Under the pieces are notes generated by a model, which was given only the letters and a program-made list of their open reading frames with translations, ran no database searches and was not told the DNA's origin. Positions 52,560-61,254 of a DNA stretch of 63,936 bases are shown here, in pieces. The position numbers were made by a program, and so were the translations under genes. Position 1 is the stretch's first letter; every line of letters starts with the position of its first letter. Source of the stretch: JANRIC01 sp033765345 (GTDB lineage: Bacteria > Bacteroidota > Bacteroidia > Cytophagales > Microscillaceae); the NCBI GenBank assembly GCA_033765345.1, contig JANRIC010000252.1, forward strand, positions 1-63,936, in the 5' to 3' direction.

Positions 52560-53210
52560 CTATAATTTACTCTTCAAAAAGGCAACCAATACTTCCAAAC
52601 CTTTGTCAAAATTCCGGTTATTCGGGATGATCATATCAGATTCAAATTTATAGGGTGCGATGTATTTTTGGTAAGAAGGAGATACGTGGAATTCATAACG
52701 ATACAGGACATCATCCAGTGAATGCCCTCTTTCTTCATTATCTCGCAGAATTCGTCTTTTTAATCGGATATGGTCTTCTACATCTACAAACACTTTGAGG
52801 TCAAAAAGCTCCCAAAGCTCTTGGGCATGAAAAATAAACAGACCCTCTACAATGATAATGGGGGTAGATGTTAGCTCAATAGAAGTGCTGATCGGGTTGT
52901 TTTTATTATTAAAATTATATTCCTGTATTCTTACGGTTTTTCCATCTCGAAGTGCCCTGATGTCAGAGGCATAATCCTTCAGGTGAAATGATTCGGGAAG
53001 GTCAAAGTTAATTACTCCGTTTGGGTCAGGTTGTTGATGCTCAAAGGGTTTGTAATAATTATCTTGAGATACGATACAAATTTCATCCGGGGCAAAAGCC
53101 GCACAAAGACGGTGGGCGAAGGAAGTTTTGCCGGAACCGCTGGCCCCTGTAATTCCAACTACATAGCTACTATGAGTAGGTGTGGAAAAATCTTCGTGAT
53201 TTGTACTCAA
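52560..53210 (-). CDS. udk: uridine kinase
   Basis: This 216-residue P-loop kinase phosphorylates uridine and cytidine in pyrimidine salvage. The Walker A loop is GITGASGSGKTSF. SQDNYYKPF, NFDLPESF and RRILRDNEERG are the conserved substrate and lid segments. Length is typical. Its start overlaps the rdgB stop by 4 bases, so the two are translationally coupled. Confidence 0.93.
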   Translation of the reverse strand: MSTNHEDFSTPTHSSYVVGITGASGSGKTSFAHRLCAAFAPDEICIVSQDNYYKPFEHQQPDPNGVINFDLPESFHLKDYASDIRALRDGKTVRIQEYNFNNKNNPISTSIELTSTPIIIVEGLFIFHAQELWELFDLKVFVDVEDHIRLKRRILRDNEERGHSLDDVLYRYEFHVSPSYQKYIAPYKFESDMIIPNNRNFDKGLEVLVAFLKSKL

Positions 53211-53791
53211 ATTTTGGGATAATTATTTAAAAAATCTATTAATTGCCTTAGTGCTTGTGCCCGGTGGCTGATTTTGTTTTTTTCGTCCAAGGTCATCTCT
53301 GCAAAAGTATGGCTATAACCATCCGGTACAAAAACAGGGTCATAGCCAAAACCCTGCTCACCCCGCTTTTGTTCTAAGATTTGCCCACGAATAATCCCTG
53401 TAAATTGCTGCACATTTCCTTCCAGCACGAGGGTAAAAACGGCCTTAAACTGTGCCTGTCGGTTGTTTTCATCTTTTAGATTATTCAGCAAAAAGGCAAT
53501 ATTTGCATCAAAATCCCGGCTTCCAGAGTAAAAGGCTGAATCAACTCCTGGCGCACCGTCTAAGGCATCAACCTCCAATCCGCTATCATCTGCAAAGCAA
53601 TTGACCTGGAAACGATCCCAGATAAATTGTGCTTTTTGCAGAGAATTGCCCTCGATAGTTCCGCTGGTTTCAGGGATTTCCTCGTAGAAATTAAGGTCAT
53701 CCAGTGAAATAAGCTCAAAGCCCGAAGCCAAACCGGCTCGAACTTCTTTTAATTTATTTTGATTAGATGTCGCAAAACAAAGCTTAAGCAT
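53207..53791 (-). CDS. rdgB: non-canonical purine NTP pyrophosphatase (RdgB/HAM1)
   Basis: At 194 residues this is a normal-length RdgB, which hydrolyses dITP, XTP and ITP to monophosphates and so keeps deaminated purines out of DNA. Motifs are FATSNQNKLKEV at the start, FADDSGLEVDALDGAPGV (metal and base site), GEQGFGYDPVF, and LDEKNKISHRAQAL near the end. It overlaps udk by 4 bases and follows the FKBP lipoprotein by 10 bases. Confidence 0.94.
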   Translation of the reverse strand: MLKLCFATSNQNKLKEVRAGLASGFELISLDDLNFYEEIPETSGTIEGNSLQKAQFIWDRFQVNCFADDSGLEVDALDGAPGVDSAFYSGSRDFDANIAFLLNNLKDENNRQAQFKAVFTLVLEGNVQQFTGIIRGQILEQKRGEQGFGYDPVFVPDGYSHTFAEMTLDEKNKISHRAQALRQLIDFLNNYPKI

Positions 53792-53801
53792 AGATCACAA
53801 T

Positions 53802-55088
53802 TTATTGCACCGAAATCAATTCTACCTCATAGATTACTGGAGCTCTTTCAAGCACAAACGGAGCCGAGTCATTGCCATCTTCTCCATAAGCCAATTTAGA
53901 GGGCATCATAAGTATAATTTTCCCGCCTTGTTTCATCAAGCGAATACCCTCTTCAAGCCCGGTTGTAAGACCACCTTGCTGATTGTCGGTCTCCAGATCA
54001 AAGGTAATAGAAGGTTGATTGGTAAACTCTACCAACTGCCCCGAATAATCGATATAAGAGCCTTTGAGTTTGACGGTCACATTGGAAGTAGCCGAGGGAG
54101 TGGCACCTGTTCCAAGCTGTGTATTGACATAATACAATCCTGAACTGGTAGAAGCTGTATCATTTTGTAAACCTTGTGCATTGATATACTCGATAATCTG
54201 TTGTTTTTCGGATTTGACCAAAGTGACCTCAAAAGCCAGGGGAGCATAAGCTGGGATAGAATTATTTCCAGTGCTCCCATAAGCCGCTTTGGAGTAAATC
54301 ACAAATAAGGCACTATCTCCTTCATTCATCAGCTTAAAACCTTTATCCCATCCCTGGATTACTTCCCCAAACCCCAATCTGAATGTAAAAGAAGAATCCA
54401 ACCCTTCATCAAACTCAGTCCCATTGAGCAAAAATCCACGATAAGCTACCCGCAACTGCTCTCCATTATCTGGTTTGGTATTGGGTGTTCCTTCGCTGAT
54501 TCTATAAAAAAGCAAGCTGTCTTCAATCACTGTTGTAGGTTCTGAAAAAGGCAGTGTAGATATAAAGGTATTGATCTGGTCATCTTCACTTCGTACCTCC
54601 AGTACTTCTATTTCATACACAATGGTAGAATATGGAGGAAGATTGGGAGGAGTCAGTGTGCTGAAATTAGAGCCATAGCCCAAATAAGAGGGCACTAACA
54701 AAATAGACTTTTCACCCTCCTTCATCAATTTGAGTCCTTCACTGAGCCCTAATACGATTGGGCTGGCACCTATGAGAAACCCATCCGGGCGATCCAAAAA
54801 CCGTGAAGTAGAGTCTACCACATAACCATTGACCAACCTGGCTGTAAAATGCACAGTGACAGAATCACCGTCGCGAATACTATCCCCATTGGAGCTTTGA
54901 GTAATTTGATAAAAAAGCCCAGAACCTGTACCAATTGCAGAGAGGTTATTGTCTTGTATATATTTTTGGATTTCCTGGTCATTCAGACGAGCAAACTCGG
55001 CATCATTGTCAATTCCTTCATCACAACTGCCAAGCACTGACAATACGCCGAACCAAAATACCATTTTAAAATAGTTTCTCATTAACAT
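53802..55088 (-). CDS. lipoprotein with three FKBP-type domains
   Basis: The 428-residue product has a lipoprotein signal ending LGSCDE (a second ATG two codons later is possible). Three FKBP-type peptidyl-prolyl isomerase domains follow, at about residues 70-165, 195-290 and 320-425. Each shows a VTVHF/LRVAY/VTVKL strand, a GLxxGxxLMxxG core, and an xYGxxG or LAYGEDG loop. Domain two keeps FDEGLDSSFTFRLG, while the others show substitutions in the pocket, so not all may be active. It would fold exported proteins. It sits beside a second FKBP lipoprotein gene. Confidence 0.88.
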   Translation of the reverse strand: MLMRNYFKMVFWFGVLSVLGSCDEGIDNDAEFARLNDQEIQKYIQDNNLSAIGTGSGLFYQITQSSNGDSIRDGDSVTVHFTARLVNGYVVDSTSRFLDRPDGFLIGASPIVLGLSEGLKLMKEGEKSILLVPSYLGYGSNFSTLTPPNLPPYSTIVYEIEVLEVRSEDDQINTFISTLPFSEPTTVIEDSLLFYRISEGTPNTKPDNGEQLRVAYRGFLLNGTEFDEGLDSSFTFRLGFGEVIQGWDKGFKLMNEGDSALFVIYSKAAYGSTGNNSIPAYAPLAFEVTLVKSEKQQIIEYINAQGLQNDTASTSSGLYYVNTQLGTGATPSATSNVTVKLKGSYIDYSGQLVEFTNQPSITFDLETDNQQGGLTTGLEEGIRLMKQGGKIILMMPSKLAYGEDGNDSAPFVLERAPVIYEVELISVQ

Positions 55089-55100
55089 TTTTGAATAAAA

Positions 55101-55988
55101 TTATTTTACTTCAATAAGCTCAACATCAAAAACCAAAACTGTATTGGGCGGAATGATATTTCCCATACCCTTCGGCCCGTAGGCCAACTCTGAGGGTAAA
55201 ATAAAAGTTCCTTTGCCCCCCGATTTCATGAGAGCAATGCTTTCATCCAAGCCTGTTGGTTCTAAAACTCCCAGAGGAAATTCATTCGTTTCCTCAGAAC
55301 GGCTATAAATCGTACCGTCTAATAATTTGCCGGTATAATTGATAATGACCGTATCGCCCTCTTTAGGTTGGGAGCCATTTCCTTCTTTTTCAAAGTAATA
55401 GTAAATCCCTGAGGGGGTATTTCGTATGGCGATCCCGGAATCCAATTTTTCTTTAATGAATTTCTCTATCAATTCACGATCTTCTTCTCTCTGAACTTTG
55501 AGGTCTTTTTCTACTTTTTTTCGAATATCGTCTTTGTTTTGGATGTCCAGAATTTTGACTGTGTATTTGATCAAAGACCCAGGAGCGATTTTGGGGGTTT
55601 TGAGATAACCCGACTTGTTGGTCAGTGAATCGGCATTGATCCAAAAACTAAGGCTGTCTCCAATAGAGATCATGGAGAAAATATCTTTGTAATATTCTTT
55701 ACTGATGAAATAAGGTTCTTGAAAAGGATATTGTTGAAAAACTTGATTACTCAGCACCGAATCCAGATGATTTTGTACTTTGAGTTGAAAAGTGATTAAA
55801 TCTCCTTGTTGAGCTGCCCGATTGTTTTTAAACCGCGTATAAAACACATACCGCACCCCTGATTTGCTCAACTCGGCATCTTCAATTGTAGCATTTTGAG
55901 TGTTTTCTCTGCATCCGGGCATGAGCCATACAAACCCAAGCAATAAGCCATAGAACAGTTTTTCTAAGCATGTGATGTTGGTTCTCAT
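55101..55988 (-). CDS. FKBP-type peptidyl-prolyl isomerase lipoprotein
   Basis: This 295-residue protein has a lipoprotein signal (LLGFVWLMPGCREN) and a C-terminal FKBP domain (about 205-295) with DTVIINYTGKLLDGTIYSRS, LDESIALMKSGGKGTFILPS and AYGPKGMGNIIPPNTVLVFDVEL. The N-terminal part is an older, divergent FKBP-like domain, so it resembles the tandem architecture of GldI-like lipoproteins; a link to gliding is possible but not shown. It overlaps the upstream phosphoesterase gene by 4 bases (55985-55988). Confidence 0.87.
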   Translation of the reverse strand: MRTNITCLEKLFYGLLLGFVWLMPGCRENTQNATIEDAELSKSGVRYVFYTRFKNNRAAQQGDLITFQLKVQNHLDSVLSNQVFQQYPFQEPYFISKEYYKDIFSMISIGDSLSFWINADSLTNKSGYLKTPKIAPGSLIKYTVKILDIQNKDDIRKKVEKDLKVQREEDRELIEKFIKEKLDSGIAIRNTPSGIYYYFEKEGNGSQPKEGDTVIINYTGKLLDGTIYSRSEETNEFPLGVLEPTGLDESIALMKSGGKGTFILPSELAYGPKGMGNIIPPNTVLVFDVELIEVK

Positions 55989-57004
55989 TTGATTGCTTGC
56001 TCAAGTTTATCTTTATATTCTCTTAATAATTTGAGGAATAATTTCTCGGTTTCTTCAATGTCCAGCGCGGAGATACCACCAGAAGCATTTTTATGTCCTC
56101 CTCCGGAAAAATGGCTATGGGCAAAGTCATTGACTGCAAAATCCCCCACTGAACGAAAAGAGAGCTTCACACGGCCTGATTTTTCAATAATTGTTGCTGC
56201 AAAAGCTATATCTTTGATAGACAAGGCATAATTGACCAAACCCTCCGTATCGCCCAATTGGTTGTGAAATTGTTCTAGCTCTCCGGCAGTAATTTTAAAG
56301 TACGCTGTATGATATTCGGATAGTACAGTCAGCTTTTCTTGGAGGGCATAGCCCAAAAAGCGCAAGCGGCTTTCGGTGCTGTTGTCATAAATTAATCGTT
56401 GAACCCGATTGGTGTTCACGCCTAAGTCTATCAATTCTGCTGCGATCAGGTGTACGCGTTTGGTGGTAGTCGGGTGTTTGAAAGAAGAGGTATCTGTGAC
56501 TATCCCAGCATAGAGGCATTCTCCTATCTGGATATCAATGAAGGATTTTTTGCCCAACATCTCAATAAAATCATACACCAGCTCACAGGTTGAAGAGGCT
56601 TTTATATTCCAGAATTTAAAATCAGACTCCATTTCCGGGTTGAGATGATGATCTATCAGCCCCACGTGTCCAGAAGCCTTTCTAAAAACAGGTTCAAGCT
56701 CCATCAGGCGATTATATGCAGAAAAATCCAGACAAAACAGAATATCCGCTTCAAGGATAAACTGATCAATGAGTTTTACGTTTTCTGCTTCATAAATCCA
56801 AACCGACTCGCTACCTGGCATCCATGTTAAAAACCCTGGAAAAGAACTGGGAGAGATAACCCTGGTCTGATGCCCTTCTTTATTCAGAAAATGAGATAAG
56901 GCAAGGCAAGAACCAAGCGCATCCGCATCAGGATGATGATGTGGGATGATGGCTACTTTACAGGGACTGTGCGTAATCTCTTGGAAAAGCTCAATGTTTT
57001 GCAT
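55985..57004 (-). CDS. DHH/DHHA1 phosphoesterase (NrnA-like)
   Basis: The product has 339 residues from ATG 57004; an upstream ATG at 57049 would add fifteen residues that match nothing. The DHH domain has HHHPDADALGS, CLDFSAYNR and LIDHHLNP, the manganese ligands of bacterial oligoribonuclease/pAp phosphatase NrnA. YAGIVTDTSSFKHPTTT follows, and the DHHA1 domain ends in GGGHKNASGG. NrnA degrades short RNAs and pAp; other members cut cyclic-di-AMP products. It leads the minus-strand group that continues to KtrA. A -7-like box (TACATTTG, minus strand, 57031-57038) lies upstream. Confidence 0.9.
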   Translation of the reverse strand: MQNIELFQEITHSPCKVAIIPHHHPDADALGSCLALSHFLNKEGHQTRVISPSSFPGFLTWMPGSESVWIYEAENVKLIDQFILEADILFCLDFSAYNRLMELEPVFRKASGHVGLIDHHLNPEMESDFKFWNIKASSTCELVYDFIEMLGKKSFIDIQIGECLYAGIVTDTSSFKHPTTTKRVHLIAAELIDLGVNTNRVQRLIYDNSTESRLRFLGYALQEKLTVLSEYHTAYFKITAGELEQFHNQLGDTEGLVNYALSIKDIAFAATIIEKSGRVKLSFRSVGDFAVNDFAHSHFSGGGHKNASGGISALDIEETEKLFLKLLREYKDKLEQAIK

Positions 57005-57173
57005 GGATATTAAAACCACAAAATGTAATTCAAATGTAACAAGCCGCAAAATTAATGTAAAAGATTATAAAATTTAAATTTTAATCGGCGCACTTTATCA
57101 AATTTACAGACTTTGACCAAATTCAGTATGATTTATTTCAATCAAAAGAACTTTATCCTTTCCAAATTATTCC

Positions 57174-57181
57174 TAACTTTG
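57174..57181 (+). promoter_or_regulatory. Bacteroidota -7 promoter box for ndk
   Basis: TAACTTTG matches TAnnTTTG and lies 38 bases before the ndk ATG at 57219. The -33 element is weak. Confidence 0.5.
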
Positions 57182-57218
57182 CCCTGAAAATCAACTCCAA
57201 ACCTTGAATCTTTATATT

Positions 57219-57638
57219 ATGGCTGGTAACAGAACTTTTAGTATGATCAAACCTGATGCGGTCGCCGCAGGCAACAGTGGGGCAATCCTTAAAATGATTG
57301 AAGTAGCCGGTTTTAAAATCCTGGCGATGAAAATGACCAAAATGTCTAAAGAAACTGCCGGAAAATTTTATGCCGTACACCGTGAAAGGTCTTTTTATGA
57401 AGATTTGTGCAATTACATGTCTTCTGGTGTGATCATTCCTTTGATCCTTGAAAAAGAAAATGCAGTAGCCGATTTCCGTACACTGATTGGTGCTACCAAC
57501 CCCAAAGATGCCGCCGAAGGAACTATTCGCAAGTTATTTGCTCAGTCTATTGAGGCCAATGCAATTCACGGTTCGGATTCGGATGAAAATGCACAAATTG
57601 AAGGTAATTTCTTCTTTGCTGAGGTAGAAAGATTTTAA
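57219..57638 (+). CDS. ndk: nucleoside diphosphate kinase
   Basis: The 139-residue product starts at ATG 57219 (a TTG 15 bases earlier is not needed). It interconverts NTPs and NDPs through a phosphohistidine. TFSMIKPDAV and FRTLIGATNPKDAAEGTIRKLFA are family signatures, and the active-site histidine sits in NAIHGSDSDENA. Length is typical. It is monocistronic, with a strong hairpin directly downstream (57675-57710). Confidence 0.94.
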   Translation: MAGNRTFSMIKPDAVAAGNSGAILKMIEVAGFKILAMKMTKMSKETAGKFYAVHRERSFYEDLCNYMSSGVIIPLILEKENAVADFRTLIGATNPKDAAEGTIRKLFAQSIEANAIHGSDSDENAQIEGNFFFAEVERF

Positions 57639-57674
57639 TGTTCAGTCTATGAACTGTCATCTTGTATAAAAAAC

Positions 57675-57710
57675 AAAACCTATAAGAATGTATAAACTCT
57701 TATAGGTTTT
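57675..57710 (+). terminator. ndk terminator
   Basis: AAAACCTATAAGA (57675-57687) and TCTTATAGGTTTT (57698-57710) are perfect 13-base arms around a ten-base loop, 37 bases after the ndk stop. Confidence 0.75.
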
Positions 57711-57724
57711 AGTCAATTATTTTT

Positions 57725-57845
57725 GGCTCTTACCTAGAATTGGACTGATAGTTTTAAAGGGTAGTCTTTTGACGAAATTATGGGTTTAAAATCATTGAAT
57801 TTCAGTTATCAGTCTAAGCTTTGGTAAGAGCCTTATTTTTTTTCA
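57725..57845 (+). ncRNA. possible structured RNA or long terminator
   Basis: GGCTCTTACC (57725-57734) and GGTAAGAGCC (57823-57832) are perfect outer arms. Inside them GGACTGATA and TATCAGTCT form a second, nearly perfect stem. A T-run follows the outer stem. This nested, closed layout ending in T is what a small RNA with its own terminator would show, but transcription is not demonstrated and a promoter is not obvious. Confidence 0.4.
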
Positions 57846-57951
57846 GTAATAAAAAATGATATAAGTATAGTAGAAAGTTTTATGGTTGTCTGACAAATTT
57901 TGTGGATAATTTTAAATGATTGGAATATACGCTAAAAACTTGAGGGAAGGG

Positions 57952-57999
57952 TTGCCATGAATGCACGAATACATGCATTTATTCGTGCATTCATGGCAA
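57952..57999. repeat. 20-bp perfect inverted repeat
   Basis: TTGCCATGAATGCACGAATA (57952-57971) and its exact reverse complement (57980-57999) flank an eight-base spacer. There is no T-tract after either arm, and part of the arm sequence recurs at 58023 (GTGAATGCACCTATT). It could be a binding site, a recombination site or a small mobile hairpin. Confidence 0.65.
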
Positions 58000-58142
58000 A
58001 ATTTATCATAAAGAGAAGTATAGTGAATGCACCTATTTTTTATCTAATCATCATTTGAAGATATTTGTATTGGATCATTCCCACATAAATTGTCAGATAA
58101 CCACTTTTTTTCGTAATTTAGACTTCAATCAAATAAAAAACC

Positions 58143-59054
58143 ATGGAATTCGGCAAACTGGAAGACATCAGCCGGGTAAAATTCAGCCTACCTCCCGACC
58201 AATCAGGCAATTTGAGGGTTTTATCCTCCGACAAACCCTCAGAAAAACTCCGTATTTATGTTGGTTGCCCAATCTGGGTCAATAAAAACTGGCTTGGCAC
58301 TACTTACCCTGCCGGCACCAAAGAAAAAGATTTTCTAAAACAGTACGCCTTCCAGTTTAATACCATCGAGCTAAACTCCACCCATTATCACATCCCCGAC
58401 CCCAAAACCATCGAGAAATGGATCAAAAATACGGGGGAAAATTTTCGCTTTTCTCCCAAATTCCCCCAGGAAATCAGCCACCAACTACTCCCTGAAGGAA
58501 AAGCCCGTACCCTGAGTCTGGTCTTCTGTGATGTCATCCGGGCTTTGGAGATTCGCCTGGGCACAAGTTTTATTCAGTTGCCTCCTCATTTCACTTTAGC
58601 GCATCTGCCTTTGTTGGAGAAATTTTTAAACGAATTCCCAACTGATATTCCCTTGGCGGTAGAATTTCGCCATCGCAGTTGGTTCCAAAACCCTGACCTA
58701 GGAGAAGCCGCTTTTTTATTGGAAGATCATCAAGTTGGAACCGTACTCACCGATGTAGCCGGTAGGCGCGATGTATTGCACATGCGCCTCACGACCCCAC
58801 AAGCCATAATTCGGTTTGTGGGCAACGGCTTACACCCCACAGATTATGAACGAATAGATGATTGGGTTCTCCGCCTCAAAACCTGGATAGATCAGGGACT
58901 TGAAGAACTATATTTTTTTGTGCATCAGCCCAATAATGACAAATCACCGGAATTGGCAAGGTATTTTATACAGAAAATAAACAAAGTGTGCAGTTTAGCT
59001 CTGGTTGCCCCTAAGCTTTACAACCAGGCAATTCAACAAAAGCTTTTTGAGTAA
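58143..59054 (+). CDS. DUF72 (YecE-like) protein
   Basis: This 303-residue soluble protein belongs to the DUF72/YecE family of TIM-barrel-like proteins. Family motifs are IYVGCPIW with NKNWLGTTYP, FNTIELNSTHYHIPD, FRFSPKFPQEISH, VEFRHRSW and the C-terminal LYFFVHQPNN. The biochemical role is unsettled, though metal- or nucleotide-related enzymes have been suggested. It ends 2 bases before the WD40 gene, so the two are translationally coupled. Confidence 0.88.
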   Translation: MEFGKLEDISRVKFSLPPDQSGNLRVLSSDKPSEKLRIYVGCPIWVNKNWLGTTYPAGTKEKDFLKQYAFQFNTIELNSTHYHIPDPKTIEKWIKNTGENFRFSPKFPQEISHQLLPEGKARTLSLVFCDVIRALEIRLGTSFIQLPPHFTLAHLPLLEKFLNEFPTDIPLAVEFRHRSWFQNPDLGEAAFLLEDHQVGTVLTDVAGRRDVLHMRLTTPQAIIRFVGNGLHPTDYERIDDWVLRLKTWIDQGLEELYFFVHQPNNDKSPELARYFIQKINKVCSLALVAPKLYNQAIQQKLFE

Positions 59055-59056
59055 GG

Positions 59057-61129
59057 ATGAGAAAAACAATTCTTCTGAATCTTTCTATTTTATGGGGTCT
59101 GTGTTTGTTTCCGGTGGTTTTATTAGCCCAGAAAGCTGTATTACACGCCCAAATCGGCCATTCCAAAGCTATCAGTGCGCTGGCAGTAAGCCCCGACGGA
59201 AATTTGCTGGCAAGCGGAAGCATTGACAATAGCATTCATCTTTGGGATTTGCGCCAAGATCGTGAGCTGAGTATCCTTCGCCAACACACAGGCGACATCA
59301 ACCAACTGACTTTTAGCCCCGATAATAGCATTTTGGCAAGCTGTAGCGAAGATTTTAGCATCATCCTCTGGGATCTGACTCAGGGCAAAATGCTTATTCA
59401 GCTCAAAGGACATATCCAAGCTGTAAGAGATATTGTATTTAGCCCCGACGGCAAATATCTCTGGAGTGCCTCTGCCGACAAAACCATCAAAATATGGGAC
59501 CTTAGCCAGGCGACATTTATCAATACGCTCCTGAATGATTCGCCAGTACAATCTATAGACATCAGCCGTGATGGGCAAAAACTGGTCAGCGGTGATCAGA
59601 ATAAAAACCTCAAACTTTGGGATTTGAACCGCTTTCAGTTGGAAAAAATCATTGATACGTGCGCCTATCCCATCCATGTAGTCAAATTTAGCCCTGGTGA
59701 TTCGCTCATCCTTTCCGGAGGAGGAAGCCGTTTTTTGGACGTAGGTGAGCTAAAAATCTGGAATACTTCCCAAGCTATCCTGAGTCATAATTTTAGCGGA
59801 CACCGGGCCGAAATCCACGAAGCAGATTTTAGCCCTGATGGCACTACCATCGTCAGTGCCGCCGGAAACGGATTGATCAACGAACTGAAGGTCTGGAGTG
59901 TAATCAATAGATTTCAGATCAGAGACCTAGTTGGGCATGCCAGCCGGATAAATGCCGTACGATTTAGCAGTGACGGGCAAAGAATCATCAGTGCAGGGGG
60001 AGAAAATAACGGCAGCTATTCGGAATTGAAAATCTGGGAAGCTGAAAAAGGCACACTGATCAAAAACTTACAGCCTTATGTAGAAGCACTGACCGCTCTC
60101 TCTTTGAGTACGGATGGTCAATTTCTAGCCACAGCTTATGAAAAAGGACTGGTGAAAGTCTGGAATCTAAGCGAAGGGCGGCTTTTATACATCTTAAATA
60201 TGCATCAAGGCGCAGTTCAAGCCTTGAGTTTTACGCCTGATAATGAGTTTTTACTCAGTAGCGGCAGCGATGGAAAAAGCATCCTATGGTCGCTGGAAAC
60301 TGGGATGATTCACGAACAACTCAATGATCCTTATCCCACTCATAGCCAGGATTTTGGTCCCAATCAAGAACTCATCGCTTTGGGGGGGGCAGGGTACATC
60401 AACCTTTGGAATTTGAAAAACAAAGAACAACAAAAAATCCTCAAAGCACATAATTTATTTATTTATGCGCTTCAATTCACCAAAAATGGAGCTTTTTTGG
60501 TGACTGCCGGCTACGATGGCCAACTAAAAATCTGGAATACACAAACCCTAAAAAATCCCCGTGTGATTGATAATCGGGAAGTCAAAATCTGGGATATTGC
60601 CCTGAGTCAGGATAGTCGTTTTGTCTTTGTTGCGGATGATTCTCGGCAGATTAAAATGTGGGATCTAAATACAGGAGCATTGACTCGCTCTTTTTCAGGA
60701 CACCAAGCCGGTGCCCGAACGCTGACACTAAGCCCTGACGGGCAATGGCTCTACTGTGGAAGCGAAGATCAAAAAATACATATCTGGAATGTCCAAACCG
60801 GAGCTTTATCCAAAACCCTGGAAGGCCACCAACATACCGTATCAGCTATTTGTATCAGCCCAAATGGTAAAACACTCTTTAGTGCAAGCTACGACGGAAC
60901 TATTAAATTTTGGGACATAGAAAAAGGAGAAGAAATACTCACTTTGATTAACCTCAAAGGCAACCGTGAAGATTTTGTGGCGGTCAGCCCTAAAGGCGAT
61001 TATTCCAGTGGAGGTGAGGGAACGGCAGCCATACACTTTGTAGAAAATAATACCTGCATATTACTCTCCCCTGACCGCCTGAAAAGTAATCTCATTCTTG
61101 AGAAGCTCAACGCAGTCAGCCAGGATTGA
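59057..61129 (+). CDS. exported WD40 protein with about 14 repeats
   Basis: This 690-residue protein has a signal peptide (FLNLSILWGLCLFPVVLLA-type core, ending near AQKA) and about 14 WD40 repeats, each ending in a WD, WN or WE dipeptide such as LWDL, IWDL or VWSV. Fourteen repeats fit two seven-bladed propellers placed in tandem. The repeats carry the usual GH...SPDG...S.D pattern. It should be a periplasmic or secreted scaffold that binds other proteins. It is coupled to the DUF72 gene, an unusual pairing. A C-terminal non-repeat tail of about 40 residues follows. Confidence 0.9.
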   Translation: MRKTILLNLSILWGLCLFPVVLLAQKAVLHAQIGHSKAISALAVSPDGNLLASGSIDNSIHLWDLRQDRELSILRQHTGDINQLTFSPDNSILASCSEDFSIILWDLTQGKMLIQLKGHIQAVRDIVFSPDGKYLWSASADKTIKIWDLSQATFINTLLNDSPVQSIDISRDGQKLVSGDQNKNLKLWDLNRFQLEKIIDTCAYPIHVVKFSPGDSLILSGGGSRFLDVGELKIWNTSQAILSHNFSGHRAEIHEADFSPDGTTIVSAAGNGLINELKVWSVINRFQIRDLVGHASRINAVRFSSDGQRIISAGGENNGSYSELKIWEAEKGTLIKNLQPYVEALTALSLSTDGQFLATAYEKGLVKVWNLSEGRLLYILNMHQGAVQALSFTPDNEFLLSSGSDGKSILWSLETGMIHEQLNDPYPTHSQDFGPNQELIALGGAGYINLWNLKNKEQQKILKAHNLFIYALQFTKNGAFLVTAGYDGQLKIWNTQTLKNPRVIDNREVKIWDIALSQDSRFVFVADDSRQIKMWDLNTGALTRSFSGHQAGARTLTLSPDGQWLYCGSEDQKIHIWNVQTGALSKTLEGHQHTVSAICISPNGKTLFSASYDGTIKFWDIEKGEEILTLINLKGNREDFVAVSPKGDYSSGGEGTAAIHFVENNTCILLSPDRLKSNLILEKLNAVSQD

Positions 61130-61254
61130 CACAGCGATACTTAAAAAAAAACCCTCTAAATCATCTAATTAAAAATGCCTTTTGATTAATTTTAGGCCTT
61201 ATCTAAGAGTATGTTTTTTATCTCTGATTTTACAGGATTAACCCCCCAAGATGT

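Larger units (their letters stand above)
57639..58142. other. 504-base structured intergenic region
   Basis: Three separate stem structures lie here between ndk and DUF72: the ndk terminator (57675-57710), a long nested structure (57725-57845) and a 20-bp perfect inverted repeat (57952-57999). No reading frame of note is present. Confidence 0.6.
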
